Source of the DNA: Gammaproteobacteria bacterium
GTDB lineage: Bacteria > Pseudomonadota > Gammaproteobacteria > Ga0077536
Length of the DNA: 64,000 nt
Direction: 5' to 3'
Assembly: GCA_021773835.1 (NCBI GenBank)
Contig: JAJFJQ010000031.1
Coordinates: forward strand, 1 to 64,000
The position numbers were made by a program, and so were the translations under genes. This document shows positions 43,830 to 53,310 of this stretch, in pieces (the stretch's first letter is position 1; each line of letters opens with the position of its first letter). The notes under the pieces are model-generated. The model worked only from the letters and a program-made list of their open reading frames with translations. It was not told the DNA's origin and did not search any database.

Positions 43830-45203
43830 TTATTCGTCAGGGCAGTAACCAATGAGATCAAGAATAAATAGCGCACCGTCGAGATGCAGCGGCCCACCGA
43901 TCTCCAAGGTCGTTGAACAAGGCGGATCTTTCGGAAAATGCCGCGCCCATTCGTCGATAGATTCCATGAACCAATCGAAATCGGTGTGGAAGGCTTGTCG
44001 TCGACAAATGTTCTCGATCGATGTGCCGGCCGCTTCACACACCTTCGCGACATTTTCCAAGATGAAATTCATCTGCGTGCGTGCCGGCATACCGTACCAT
44101 GGGTATTCGGGTGAGCGAATTCCGCCAGCACAGAGTCCATTGGCATCGCCACCGATCTGAGTTGAGAAGAACAGCAGATCTCCGGCTTTCGTGGCATGCG
44201 GTTCATGCCCAATCGGCGCACCCACACCATCGGCCATAATATTCTGCTTTTTGGTCTTGCCGTCTTTCTTAAGCGCGACCAAGGCGATCTCAGGATCGCA
44301 GCCGCGGATCCCGATCCCCATATACGGAATCATCGTTCGCGCCGGTGGATCAACCGGGAATCGCTCGATCCAGGCTTCTTCGATCTCGGCGAGGTTTTTC
44401 GGGTGACTGTAGTAGATCGTCGCGTGCACGACGTCGTTCATCGAAGATCCGCAGGACTCTAGATTACGTTCGAGTTTGTCGAATAGTTTTTGCGTCTGCA
44501 GTTTCACCGGCAGGCCGTACCACAGCAATTCACTGGGGGTGCGCGCATCGAGTTGGATGGCTGAACGCGGGCCGTTGTAATCGGTGCGCCCGATATCACC
44601 AACAAAGTCTGTAGCATGCTCACCCGCGGTGAATACCCAATCGCCGGTGACCAGGCCTTGGGAGTAACCTGCGAGGGCTTCTGGGACGTCTAATGCCACC
44701 TGCTGCTTCTTCGTTTCGGTGTTGAGCAACACGTCGACTTCGACAATCGTGTCTTTGACCAGAAGATTCTTCATCCCCATGCCGGTTGATGCCGGACGAT
44801 CGTGCGTCAAAAAGCGATCGCGCTCCTCGAGATACGGTGTGATGGTGAATCCATCACCGACCCAGGTCCCGCCATCGCGATCCTGCTCCGGCGTGGTAAA
44901 CCATTGCCAGATGCGCACCGAGTCATCATCGAAGCTTGCACCTGCTGCGGCACAAGTTTCTTTGATGTTTTTCAAAATGTACGCAGACTGACGGCGTTGC
45001 GCGATGCTTTGGTACGGCGTGTCGGGATGATCGCGGCATTCCATCGCAAGACCATCCGGACCGAAATCGGATGCCAATTGGCCGGCGATAAATACCCATG
45101 GTCCGGCCTTGATTGCGGGCGAGTAGGGCATCGCAGGCTTCGGCACGCCCCCGGGCCAAATTGCTTCGCGCTTACCTTTTGCTTTAGCGTTTTTATCGGC
45201 CAT
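43830..45203 (-). CDS. Triple RidA/YjgF-domain fusion protein
   Basis: 457 residues containing three RidA-like alpha-beta units: about 18-160 (SPAIKAGPWVFIAGQLASDFG start, with TITPYLEERDRF), about 178-320 (SQGLVTGDWVFTAGEHATDF, ending RTMIPYMGIGIRGCDPEIAL) and about 330-455 (PHATKAGDLLFFSTQIGGDAN, ending STTLEIGGPLHLDGALFIL). Single-domain RidA proteins form trimers whose active sites lie between subunits; here a trimer may be built covalently. The catalytic Arg of deaminase-type RidA sits in the IPYMGIGIRGCDPEIAL region of unit 2; it is not in the usual place in units 1 and 3. AGGAGG lies just before the ATG. Confidence 0.85.
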   Translation of the reverse strand: MADKNAKAKGKREAIWPGGVPKPAMPYSPAIKAGPWVFIAGQLASDFGPDGLAMECRDHPDTPYQSIAQRRQSAYILKNIKETCAAAGASFDDDSVRIWQWFTTPEQDRDGGTWVGDGFTITPYLEERDRFLTHDRPASTGMGMKNLLVKDTIVEVDVLLNTETKKQQVALDVPEALAGYSQGLVTGDWVFTAGEHATDFVGDIGRTDYNGPRSAIQLDARTPSELLWYGLPVKLQTQKLFDKLERNLESCGSSMNDVVHATIYYSHPKNLAEIEEAWIERFPVDPPARTMIPYMGIGIRGCDPEIALVALKKDGKTKKQNIMADGVGAPIGHEPHATKAGDLLFFSTQIGGDANGLCAGGIRSPEYPWYGMPARTQMNFILENVAKVCEAAGTSIENICRRQAFHTDFDWFMESIDEWARHFPKDPPCSTTLEIGGPLHLDGALFILDLIGYCPDE

Positions 45204-45257
45204 CGTTTCTCTCCTCCTAAGCGACCACTACGCGGCACAAACCACGTAATAGTCGGG

Positions 45258-46997
45258 TTATCTGGACGGAATGATCGGTACGAGCACGAAAGATTCGCGT
45301 CCGTCACCGAAATGCAATGTCACCTTACCGTCGAATAGCTCGCTCGGGCGGTCGCTCGGGTCGTCATGCTTAAACGGACCTACCCCCGTCATGGTGAACC
45401 ATCCGACCTGTTCGACGTTGTCAGAATATTGATAATCAGAGCCCTGGATTGTCAGTGCGATTGTCCAACCGGCAGGAACCACAATACACGTGGGCCAGAT
45501 CTCGATATCGAGTTCATAGATCTCACCGGCGGTGAGTGGCTGTTTTTCATCATGGGTGTGGAAGGGTCGATACGGCAAAGAAAGATCTGTATCGAGTTTG
45601 CGATGCGATGCACGCAGCCAACCATGTGCAACCGGCGTATGTGGATCGAGCGCCCCCTGGTAGGTAACCTCGGTGCCGTCAGGATCGAATACGCGAAAAA
45701 TTAAAAACAGATCGGCATCTGGCGTGGTAGAGGAGACGTGTAGTTTCGCCGCCAGCGGCCCGGTGATTTCCGTATCCTCGGCCGCGACCATTGAAAACGT
45801 CACGCCCTTACCCATGGTGTCGTATTCGATTGTGTCTGCGTCGGTGTTCGCGGTCGTGCTTAGAACGCGATCTGCAGGGTCCAGATGGAGCGTCGTCCAT
45901 TGCGTATCCGGTAACGGCCAATCCTGTTCATAACGCAATACGAATTTTTCGTTCGGATGACGTATGTTCAAGATAGCGGCAGGTGTTTTATCCCAACCGT
46001 TGTCGATGCCGCGCAAAAAGTGATCGAAGAAGGCGAGCTGGATCTCACGACCGTAGTCGGTATAAAAATGAGTCCAGTGTTCGATGCCATGCATCTCAAG
46101 CCATTTTTGTTTCGAGGCGGAACGTACATAGCCTTCGGTATTGCCGCGTAGATGTAGTCCGTGGCCACCCCAGTTACCCGAAGACAGCAATGGCACATTA
46201 ATCTTGTCCCATTGCGGCAGACGCGGGCCATAGTAGCTATCATCGATAATGGCGTGGTCGCGCAGTTCTTGGCCAAAGTCGCAGCGATTCTTCGCCATCT
46301 CTTCAGCCGATAAGTTCACATCCCCGCACACATTCATACCGGTCGCGCGACTCTTCGGACCGTTGTCGCCGCGCCCGAACTGCACCGACTCGACTTGGTT
46401 GCCATACCAGTTGGCCCAAAAGGTCGAAAGCATGCCACCGTGATGCGTTGAATCACGATACCAATCGGCAGCGCCTTCCCATGAGCACATTGCCGCGAGA
46501 TGCGGCGGTTGCATGGACGCCACTTGCCATTGGTTCATTGCGTAGTATGAGATCCCGGTAATACCGACTTTCCCGTTGGACCAATCTTGCACCCCAGCCC
46601 ACTCAATACAATCGTAGAAATCCTGTGTCTCTCGCGGAGAAAAATGTTGGATGTAGCCGGGCGATCGACCAGCACCGCGTGAGTCAACGCGGACGCAGGC
46701 GTAGCCGTGCGGGCACCACTTTTCGGGGTCGACAACCTCCCAGTTAGCGTGAATATTTGTGGAGTTTGCCGGCACATCAGGGTGCTGCTCGCCCATGATG
46801 CGCCACTGATCAGGGTAACCGTCGTCGAAATGCAATCCTTTTGCATACGGTCCGTAACTCAACAGAACCGGATAGTTACCCTCATCGAGCGGTAAGAAGA
46901 CGTCGGACATTAAGACGAGACCGTCGTCCATTTCGATCGGCACGTCCCACATAACGCGCATCCCTTCGCGGATCTCTGTTTTCACCGTCATGCTCAT
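45258..46997 (-). CDS. CocE/NonD-family serine hydrolase
   Basis: 579 residues. The alpha/beta-hydrolase domain (about 15-330) contains the nucleophile Ser150 in VGITGISYYAMNQW, the motif DSRGAGRSPGYIQHFSPRE and a glycine-rich cocaine-esterase/X-Pro dipeptidyl-peptidase-type strand. The C-terminal jelly-roll (about 350-575) is typical of CocE. Such enzymes cleave esters or amides of small organic acids. The substrate is unknown. Located between the RidA fusion and an alpha/beta hydrolase, in the same direction as both LLM genes. Confidence 0.88.
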   Translation of the reverse strand: MSMTVKTEIREGMRVMWDVPIEMDDGLVLMSDVFLPLDEGNYPVLLSYGPYAKGLHFDDGYPDQWRIMGEQHPDVPANSTNIHANWEVVDPEKWCPHGYACVRVDSRGAGRSPGYIQHFSPRETQDFYDCIEWAGVQDWSNGKVGITGISYYAMNQWQVASMQPPHLAAMCSWEGAADWYRDSTHHGGMLSTFWANWYGNQVESVQFGRGDNGPKSRATGMNVCGDVNLSAEEMAKNRCDFGQELRDHAIIDDSYYGPRLPQWDKINVPLLSSGNWGGHGLHLRGNTEGYVRSASKQKWLEMHGIEHWTHFYTDYGREIQLAFFDHFLRGIDNGWDKTPAAILNIRHPNEKFVLRYEQDWPLPDTQWTTLHLDPADRVLSTTANTDADTIEYDTMGKGVTFSMVAAEDTEITGPLAAKLHVSSTTPDADLFLIFRVFDPDGTEVTYQGALDPHTPVAHGWLRASHRKLDTDLSLPYRPFHTHDEKQPLTAGEIYELDIEIWPTCIVVPAGWTIALTIQGSDYQYSDNVEQVGWFTMTGVGPFKHDDPSDRPSELFDGKVTLHFGDGRESFVLVPIIPSR

Positions 46998-47093
46998 GCA
47001 CTCCTATTCGAAACTAGTCGTCGGAAAGGCGAGTTGCCGCGGGTAGTAACGCGGCATCGTCTTGTGCTTCGCCGGTGTGGTGTGTCGCTTGGA

Positions 47094-47891
47094 CTAAGCG
47101 ACGCTGGCGATAAAGGCTCTCAGATCCGCATTGAAGTCCGACGGTTTTTCGAGCTGGCAAAAATGCCCCACGTCTTTGTACATCTTGATCTTGGCATTGG
47201 GGATGTTGTCAGCCAGAAACTTGTTTTGCTCTGGGGTGGTCGCGCCATCGTCTTCGCCCGCAATGATCATCGTCGGTTGGTTGATGTCTTTTAAGCGATC
47301 GGAGATGTTCCAGTTGAACACACCCATTGGATCTGCCGCACTGGTCCAGAACACGCCTTCGGTGAAATTCGTATCAGTGCGAAAACACCCTTCCATGAAG
47401 GCCAGAATTTCCGGTTTGTCTTGCTTGGATTTTGGTGAGACAGCTGCATCTAATAGGCCGCTAAACACCGCGCGCCAGTCTTTCTGCATGGCCTCTTGTA
47501 CTTCCGGTGGGGTATCGGCCCCGATGTTAGTGCCGCTACTTAGAATCAGATTGCCGATCACCCGATCGGGTGCGTCGAGGCTCATCTGCATTGCTGTCAT
47601 ACCACCGATTGAATTACCAACAAGTACGGCGCGTTCGATTCCAGCGTCGTCGAGGATCGCGACGACGTCTGCCGCCATCTCATCGATACCATAGCCTTCG
47701 GCCGGCTTATCGGATTGTCCATGACCACGATGGTCAACCACAATGCAGCGATTGGTCTGCGCGAAAATGGCGAGCTGGCCCGCCCAAATGTAGCGGTTGG
47801 TGGCCCAGGGATGAAGGAATACGAGGGCAGGAGAACCTTCACCTAGGCTTTCATAATAGACTTTGACACCGTTGCGATTGACGTGGGGCAT
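47094..47891 (-). CDS. Alpha/beta hydrolase
   Basis: 265-residue hydrolase with the oxyanion LHPWATNRYIW region, nucleophile Ser94 in VGNSIGGMTA and a distal VGHFCQLEKPSDF giving the catalytic His. The Asp is probably in IIAGEDDGATTPEQ. Fold and length resemble RutD/3-oxoadipate enol-lactonase-type enzymes. Co-directional with the neighbouring LLM and CocE genes. The substrate is unknown. Confidence 0.88.
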   Translation of the reverse strand: MPHVNRNGVKVYYESLGEGSPALVFLHPWATNRYIWAGQLAIFAQTNRCIVVDHRGHGQSDKPAEGYGIDEMAADVVAILDDAGIERAVLVGNSIGGMTAMQMSLDAPDRVIGNLILSSGTNIGADTPPEVQEAMQKDWRAVFSGLLDAAVSPKSKQDKPEILAFMEGCFRTDTNFTEGVFWTSAADPMGVFNWNISDRLKDINQPTMIIAGEDDGATTPEQNKFLADNIPNAKIKMYKDVGHFCQLEKPSDFNADLRAFIASVA

Positions 47892-47979
47892 AGTTACTTC
47901 CTCTCTTTATTTTTTGTATAGGGCTCGTTTCCCGGCGCTTTGGGACCGACCGGGATGTCTAATGTTTGGGTACAGTAGC

Positions 47980-49074
47980 CTAAGCAGCCTCGGTTTTAGA
48001 ATCCGTTGACCAGCTACGGAGTTCTGGCATGACTTCGGTGGCGAACGTATCTAGGCTGCGCTTGGCGGTTTCGAATGGTATGCCGGCACAGCGGAAGATA
48101 CATAATAGACCGGCATCGCCAAGGTAACTGCGTCGGTTTTCAAGTTTGTCCAACATTTGCTGAGGGGTGCCCCAGACTTGTTGGCTGACGTAGGTATCCG
48201 CCGCACTTTCGAGGCCGGCCGCGTTGAGTGCATCGACTGCATCGCCGTAGGCCTCGTAGCCTTTAGCGTCTTTGAAATGCTCACCCATTAGTTCGTAGTG
48301 ATGCATAACACTCAGCATATAACCGCCAATATACTTGCGCGCATTATCTTCACAGCGTGACGCGTCTTTGTCGCAAACCATGACTTCGGACAGCACCATG
48401 GGTTCGGGCGTACTTTTGTGAATTTTCTGATACGTAGCTGAATAGGCCTCGTATTCCGATTTCTGTTGTTCGATAGGAATGTAATTGAAGGCCATCAGTC
48501 GCGCGCCGTGTTTGGCGGCTTCCTGGCCTGAGTCGGGGCTCATGGCGATCTGCGCAACCCGACCGTCGAAAGATTTTGGTCTTGGGCGAATCACCGCACG
48601 CGGCTGATCGAAATACTTGCCATGATGTTCCTCCATCACCCCAGTTTCGAGTGCCTGCAGGATCATTGGCACTGCTTCATCGAAGCGCTCGCGGGACTCG
48701 TCCATATCCACGCCAAATTGGTTAAATTCGCGTCGGGACAAGCCCCGGCCGAGGCCGAGAATGGCACGGCCGCCAGAAATCTGATCCAACAGTGCCGCCT
48801 TCTCGGCAATACGTAAGGGCTGTGTGTTCCACGGTACGATCACCGCACCAGTTGCGAGTTTGATTTGCTTAGTTTTCGCTGCGAGGTAGGCAAGGTAGAC
48901 GAAGTTGTCCGGGCACATGGAATAATCTTCGAAGTGATGTTCCACCACCCACGTACTATCGAAGCCATGTTCGTCGGCGGCCATGACGAGCTTCAGTTCT
49001 TCATCGTAGACATCGTCGTCGGTCATGCCGTCATAGCCCCATTTCTGCATGATCTGCATCAATCCTATATCCAT
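47980..49074 (-). CDS. LLM-class flavin-dependent oxidoreductase 2
   Basis: 364-residue luciferase-like monooxygenase. Starts with DIGLMQIMQKWGYDGMTDDDV and carries STWVVEHHFEDYSMCPDNFVY (about 40-60), GRAILGLGRGLSRREFNQFG and RPKSFDGRVAQIAMSPDSGQ. It groups with F420/FMN-type barrel enzymes but differs in length and detail from copies 1 and 3, so the three are not recent duplicates. Same direction as the GRDB-like gene upstream. Confidence 0.88.
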   Translation of the reverse strand: MDIGLMQIMQKWGYDGMTDDDVYDEELKLVMAADEHGFDSTWVVEHHFEDYSMCPDNFVYLAYLAAKTKQIKLATGAVIVPWNTQPLRIAEKAALLDQISGGRAILGLGRGLSRREFNQFGVDMDESRERFDEAVPMILQALETGVMEEHHGKYFDQPRAVIRPRPKSFDGRVAQIAMSPDSGQEAAKHGARLMAFNYIPIEQQKSEYEAYSATYQKIHKSTPEPMVLSEVMVCDKDASRCEDNARKYIGGYMLSVMHHYELMGEHFKDAKGYEAYGDAVDALNAAGLESAADTYVSQQVWGTPQQMLDKLENRRSYLGDAGLLCIFRCAGIPFETAKRSLDTFATEVMPELRSWSTDSKTEAA

Positions 49075-49360
49075 CGCGAGACACCTCTTTTTTGCCCCAC
49101 CCAGCGGGGTGATGATGACGTTTGGAAGACGGCTCTCAGACGTGCGAACTTGTACCGCACGTGCGTCGATGAGAGCGTGTTAGCGCCGAGTGTAGCGTGG
49201 ATCTAGTCGCTTCGCGACAGCGCCGGAAATATTTAAACACAAGGTTAATTGGACGTCGCGTGAGGTCAAAAATTTTGCGCTTCGAGCCTCGTTTTATGCT
49301 GTAGTGCAACATTTATGATGTTGGAAAATTGCGTCGCAAGGGGCCCAATTTTTCCATCTT

Positions 49361-50269
49361 CTATGCCGTTTTCTTCTTCGCGTAGCCCAGTTCCTGTTGA
49401 CGCTGGAATTCAAGTTTGAGGCGTGCGCGTTCGGCCGCATCAAGCCCTTCGATACTGCAGAAATCAGCCTTCCAAGCGTCCGACCGCGCCCAATGCTGTG
49501 GATTGATCCGGGTTGTGCCCGGTGTTTGCGCTGACGCAAGGATGTCGAGACACAAAGCAAGCACCTGCGCTTGCGACTCAGGCTCGAACGGCTTCCCCGC
49601 AGAATTCCCAAGCGGAAAATCGTTAAACACAAATCGTGGTACGCCACAGTGCTCGACGATATCTTTCGCGCAGCCGCTGATGACGGTTGGGACCCCGTTT
49701 GCTTCGAGGTGCCTAGCAACCAGCGACACACTTTGATGGCACACCGGACAATTCGGAAACAACAATACCGCGTCGACCGCATCGTCTCGGCACAGCTGTA
49801 ATATATCGTTGCCGTATTGATCGACGGTACATTGCTGGTCGCGATCGGTTGGGAGGCCGTAGAAGCGCGGCGCCATGCGGCCGATCCTGCCATCGGCTAC
49901 CGCGTCGCGAACGGCCGCGAGTGGGAAGTAGCTGCTCTGGTCCGCGGCAGTGGTGTGAGCGCGATCGATGGCGATGTGCGAGATCCTGAGGTCGGGCTCA
50001 CCTGCGGTTGATTCGGCATAGACTTCGAAAAACTTTGCCGCGCCATTGTAGTTTGCGCCAGGGCCTTGCTCACCGAACTGCGGATCGAAACGTACGGCGG
50101 TTGTAACTAACGCAATGGTCGCCTCACTTACGGGCTTCACAAGTGGGGTAAACGGGATCTCATCGTGTTGCGCCCAGCGGTAGGGATCGCCGAATTCCAG
50201 CGCTTGATAGTAAACGCGAGTACGTTGCATGTAGTCGATTGGGGCGTTGCGTTCTGAATCAACCATCAT
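49361..50269 (-). CDS. Glycine/proline reductase B-like protein, cysteine (CPVC) version
   Basis: 302 residues, aligned end to end with the selenoprotein at 24701-25564. Where that protein has Sec it has Cys174 (codon TGT at 49750-49748) in LLFPNCPVCHQSVSLV, followed by the shared run VARHLEANGVPTVISG and CGVPRFVFNDFPLGN. The Cys-x2-Cys redox site implies the same reaction at lower rate or under selenium limitation. No SECIS-like hairpin is found after the site. Divergent from the acyl-CoA ligase gene. It is the upstream neighbour of LLM gene 2 on the same strand, with a 286-bp gap. Confidence 0.88.
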   Translation of the reverse strand: MMVDSERNAPIDYMQRTRVYYQALEFGDPYRWAQHDEIPFTPLVKPVSEATIALVTTAVRFDPQFGEQGPGANYNGAAKFFEVYAESTAGEPDLRISHIAIDRAHTTAADQSSYFPLAAVRDAVADGRIGRMAPRFYGLPTDRDQQCTVDQYGNDILQLCRDDAVDAVLLFPNCPVCHQSVSLVARHLEANGVPTVISGCAKDIVEHCGVPRFVFNDFPLGNSAGKPFEPESQAQVLALCLDILASAQTPGTTRINPQHWARSDAWKADFCSIEGLDAAERARLKLEFQRQQELGYAKKKTA

Positions 50270-50422
50270 TCGTGTCCTCGATCGAGGACCACATCATACC
50301 TGGAGCGTGATCTGTGTAAAATAAATGCGCCAAGAAATATAACGCTCGATTGCTACGTTGATGATGCAGCCTGTGCGTTCGAAAATGATAGCTGATCCCA
50401 CTTATAGGCAAAGGAGAATTCG

Positions 50423-52063
50423 ATGCAAGGCCTGATGATGGACGTGCCATTGCTGATCAAGTCCATTGTGTTACATGCGGAGCGTAATCACGCAAACCAG
50501 GAAGTCGTGTCGGTAACGGCGGATCACTCGCGCCATCGCTACACCTATAAGGATTGTTTTAGTCGCGCGCGCCAACTAGCCAATGTCCTGGACGCACTCG
50601 GTGCGTCGAGTGGGGCACGCATCGCAACGTTGGCGTGGAATGATTTTCGTCATCTAGAACTTTACTTTGGCATCGCGTGCAGTGGACGGGTCTACCATAC
50701 GATCAACCCGCGCCTATTCGCTGAGCAGTTGGTCTACATCATCAACCACGCGGAAGATGAATGGATCTTTACCGATGTTGCCTTTGTGCCGTTACTCGAA
50801 GCGATTGCCGCACAATGTCCGACCGTTAAAGGTTATGTCGTGATGATCGACGAGGCGCACATGCCTGAAACCGCTCTTCCTAATATCCAATGTTATGAGA
50901 CCTTGCTCGCGGCACAATCGGCTGATTTCGTGTGGCCCGATTTTGACGAGAATACGGCAAGCGGGCTGTGTTATACCTCGGGCACGACGGGCAATCCGAA
51001 GGGTGCGCTTTATAGTCATCGTTCGACCATGCTTCACACCTATGCCCACTCACTGCCCGACGTATTGAACCTCTCGGCCTTAGATACCATCTTGCCGGTC
51101 GTGCCGATGTTTCATGTCAACGCGTGGGGGATCCCGTTCAGTGCTCCTTTTATAGGGCTGAAATTGGTAATGCCGGGACCGAAACTCGGCGATCCGGAAA
51201 CCTTGGTCGATCTGATCAACGAGGAAGGTGTGACCCTTGGTGCGGGCGTACCAACGGTGTGGTTACCGATGCTTAAATACGTGAAGGACAGTGGTCGTAA
51301 TCTGAAACCGATGACGCGAACGGGGATTGGTGGATCGGCGTGTCCAGTGTCGATGATGCAAGAGTTTCGTGACGAGCACGGGGTCGAGGTCATGCACGCC
51401 TGGGGTATGACCGAGATGAGCCCAATCGGATCGGCCAATAGTCCGAAACCCGCGACGGTGAATCTTTCGCAGGCAGAAAAAGACGAGTTATTTAAAAGCG
51501 TTGGTCGGCCAGTGCCTGGGGTCGAAGTCAAGATCGTAGACGATGACGGCAAGGAGCTGCCGTGGGACGGCGTCGCGTTCGGGTCACTGATGGTGCGTGG
51601 CTACTGGGTGATCCGCGAATACTACAAGCCGGAAAAACCCGGTGCTGCGCATGATGCGGATGGTTGGTTTGCGACTGGGGATGTTGTGACAATTGATGCG
51701 GAAGGCTTCATCCGCATAACCGATCGTACTAAAGATGTGATCAAGTCTGGTGGAGAATGGATCAGCTCGATCGAACTTGAGAACGCGGCAGTCTCCCATC
51801 CGGGGGTGGCTGAGGCGGCCGTGATCGGGGTGACTCACCCTAAGTGGCAAGAGCGCCCGCTGTTGTTGGTGGTCAAAGCGGCGGGTCAAGACGCCAGCAA
51901 AGAAGAACTCCTTAAATGGTTCGACGGTCGCGTCGCGAAATGGTGGATCCCCGATGACGTCGTGTTTATCGACGAGATGCCGTATACCGCCACCGGTAAG
52001 ATCAGCAAATTAACCCTGCGCGAACAATTAGGCGATTATCGATTTCCTAATTCGGCTGCTTAA
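50423..52063 (+). CDS. AMP-dependent acyl-CoA synthetase (medium/long-chain type)
   Basis: 546 residues of the ANL superfamily. The phosphate-binding [11 protein letters not shown] is at 184-194, the [16 protein letters not shown] segment lies near 330, the [20 protein letters not shown] hinge is near 413-432, and the catalytic C-terminal Lys526 is in [10 protein letters not shown]. Converts a carboxylic acid to its CoA thioester through an acyl-adenylate. Most similar in layout to fatty-acyl/aryl-acid ligases. A good AAGGAG precedes the ATG. First gene of the plus-strand set with the HCCA-isomerase-like, cupin and LLM genes. Confidence 0.92.
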   Translation: MQGLMMDVPLLIKSIVLHAERNHANQEVVSVTADHSRHRYTYKDCFSRARQLANVLDALGASSGARIATLAWNDFRHLELYFGIACSGRVYHTINPRLFAEQLVYIINHAEDEWIFTDVAFVPLLEAIAAQCPTVKGYVVMIDEAHMPETALPNIQCYETLLAAQSADFVWPDFDENTASGLCYTSGTTGNPKGALYSHRSTMLHTYAHSLPDVLNLSALDTILPVVPMFHVNAWGIPFSAPFIGLKLVMPGPKLGDPETLVDLINEEGVTLGAGVPTVWLPMLKYVKDSGRNLKPMTRTGIGGSACPVSMMQEFRDEHGVEVMHAWGMTEMSPIGSANSPKPATVNLSQAEKDELFKSVGRPVPGVEVKIVDDDGKELPWDGVAFGSLMVRGYWVIREYYKPEKPGAAHDADGWFATGDVVTIDAEGFIRITDRTKDVIKSGGEWISSIELENAAVSHPGVAEAAVIGVTHPKWQERPLLLVVKAAGQDASKEELLKWFDGRVAKWWIPDDVVFIDEMPYTATGKISKLTLREQLGDYRFPNSAA

Positions 52064-52088
52064 GTAAACCTTCAGAGAGACACCTTCG

Positions 52089-52694
52089 ATGAGCACACCA
52101 ATAGAGTTCTTTTTCGACTTCGGCAGCGGTCCTTCCTACCTCGCCTATACCCAGTTGCCCGGAATATGCGAGCGCACGGGCGCGGAATTGATCTATCGCC
52201 CAATCTTGTTGGGCGGTGTGTTTAAGCTCACGGGTAACACGCCGCCCGGTGCGGTCGATGAAAAAATGGCCTGGTTCATCGGGGACCTAGAAATTTGGGC
52301 CGCGAAGTATGGAGTCGTGTTTGGTTTCCCCAAGATCGGAATTACGAACACTATGCCATTGATGCGCGGAGCGTATGTGGCGCTCGAACAAGGTCGTTTA
52401 GCGGAATATTGCGATCTGGTATTTAATTCGATTTGGGTTGAAGGTCTCAACATGCAAGACGTCGAAGTCTTCGCGACGAAGCTTGCCAGTTCGGGTTTCG
52501 ACGCCGAGGCGTATCGGAGTGGAATTGGTCGCCAAGAAATAAAAGACGCGCTGATCGCGAACACCCAAGAGGCAGTTGATCGCGGTGCCTTCGGGTTGCC
52601 GACGATGTTTACTTGCGGGCGGATGTTTTTTGGACAAGACCGCCTTGAATTCGTCGAGCAAGCGGTGCTGGGACAATTGCCCGGGACGGACTAA
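52089..52694 (+). CDS. 2-hydroxychromene-2-carboxylate isomerase-like (DsbA-fold) protein
   Basis: 201 residues of the DsbA/kappa-GST fold. FFFDFGSGPSYLAY near the N-terminus is the HCCA-isomerase version of the active-site loop, with Ser/Gly in place of a redox CxxC. DRGAFGLPTMFTCGRMFFGQDRL near 172-194 carries the cis-Pro region. Relatives act in glutathione-dependent aromatic ring catabolism. Sits 25 bp after the acyl-CoA ligase gene, so one transcript is likely. Confidence 0.88.
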   Translation: MSTPIEFFFDFGSGPSYLAYTQLPGICERTGAELIYRPILLGGVFKLTGNTPPGAVDEKMAWFIGDLEIWAAKYGVVFGFPKIGITNTMPLMRGAYVALEQGRLAEYCDLVFNSIWVEGLNMQDVEVFATKLASSGFDAEAYRSGIGRQEIKDALIANTQEAVDRGAFGLPTMFTCGRMFFGQDRLEFVEQAVLGQLPGTD

Positions 52695-52728
52695 TTATTT
52701 TCAGCACAACGTAGGGGGAGAGCAATCA

Positions 52729-53259
52729 ATGGCAGCTAAAATCAGACGCGTCGTAACCGGACATAACGAAGCGGGGCGCTCGGTGATCCTATTTGACGGT
52801 GATGCGGGTGCGGTAAAAGAGATGGAATCGATGCCTGGCTTGGCCCTGACGGATCTTTGGGAAACAACTGGTGCACCAGCCAATAACGAAGGCAGTGCCG
52901 ACGCAGCAGATCGGCAGGTCGTATTGGAGCCGCCAGCAAACGGTACGATTTTTCGGATCGTCGAGTTTCCACCGGACACGGCCTGGAAAGGCCAAGCCGA
53001 TGCGCACGAAGCCTTCGATTCGATCGGTGCGGGCCACGCCTCGGATTCGAGTAGCGACGATCCGATGATGCATAAGACGTCGACGATTGATTATTTGATC
53101 GTCGTGAAGGGGGAGATCTGGGCGGTCCTTGAAGAAGGCGAAGTTTGCTTGAAACCCGGCGACGTGATGGTCCAACGTGGGACGAACCACTCCTGGAGCG
53201 TGCGCACGGATGAACCGTGTCTACTGGCGGCGGTTCTCGTCAACGCGACGCCTGTTTGA
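52729..53259 (+). CDS. Cupin-domain protein 2
   Basis: 176 residues. The C-terminal half is a cupin with STIDYLIVVKGEIWAVLEEG and CLKPGDVMVQRGTNHSWSV, where the His of the second motif is present. The N-terminal half has GTIFRIVEFPPDT. The MAAK start at 52729 is preferred over a longer in-frame start at 52576, because GGGGGAG lies 8 bp before it and the longer version would overlap the previous gene. Function unknown; probably metabolite binding or ring-opening dioxygenase-like. Confidence 0.85.
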   Translation: MAAKIRRVVTGHNEAGRSVILFDGDAGAVKEMESMPGLALTDLWETTGAPANNEGSADAADRQVVLEPPANGTIFRIVEFPPDTAWKGQADAHEAFDSIGAGHASDSSSDDPMMHKTSTIDYLIVVKGEIWAVLEEGEVCLKPGDVMVQRGTNHSWSVRTDEPCLLAAVLVNATPV

Positions 53260-53310
53260 GCGTGTCCGCATTATCTCCGATATCGTGGGTCGACACCGGG
53301 GAGGAATGAT

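Noticed and set aside
24701-50269. Genome-wide TGA reassignment (e.g. to Trp)
   Set aside because: Many neighbouring genes end naturally at TGA (gmd, fcl, GlxA-type gene), so TGA is still a stop elsewhere.
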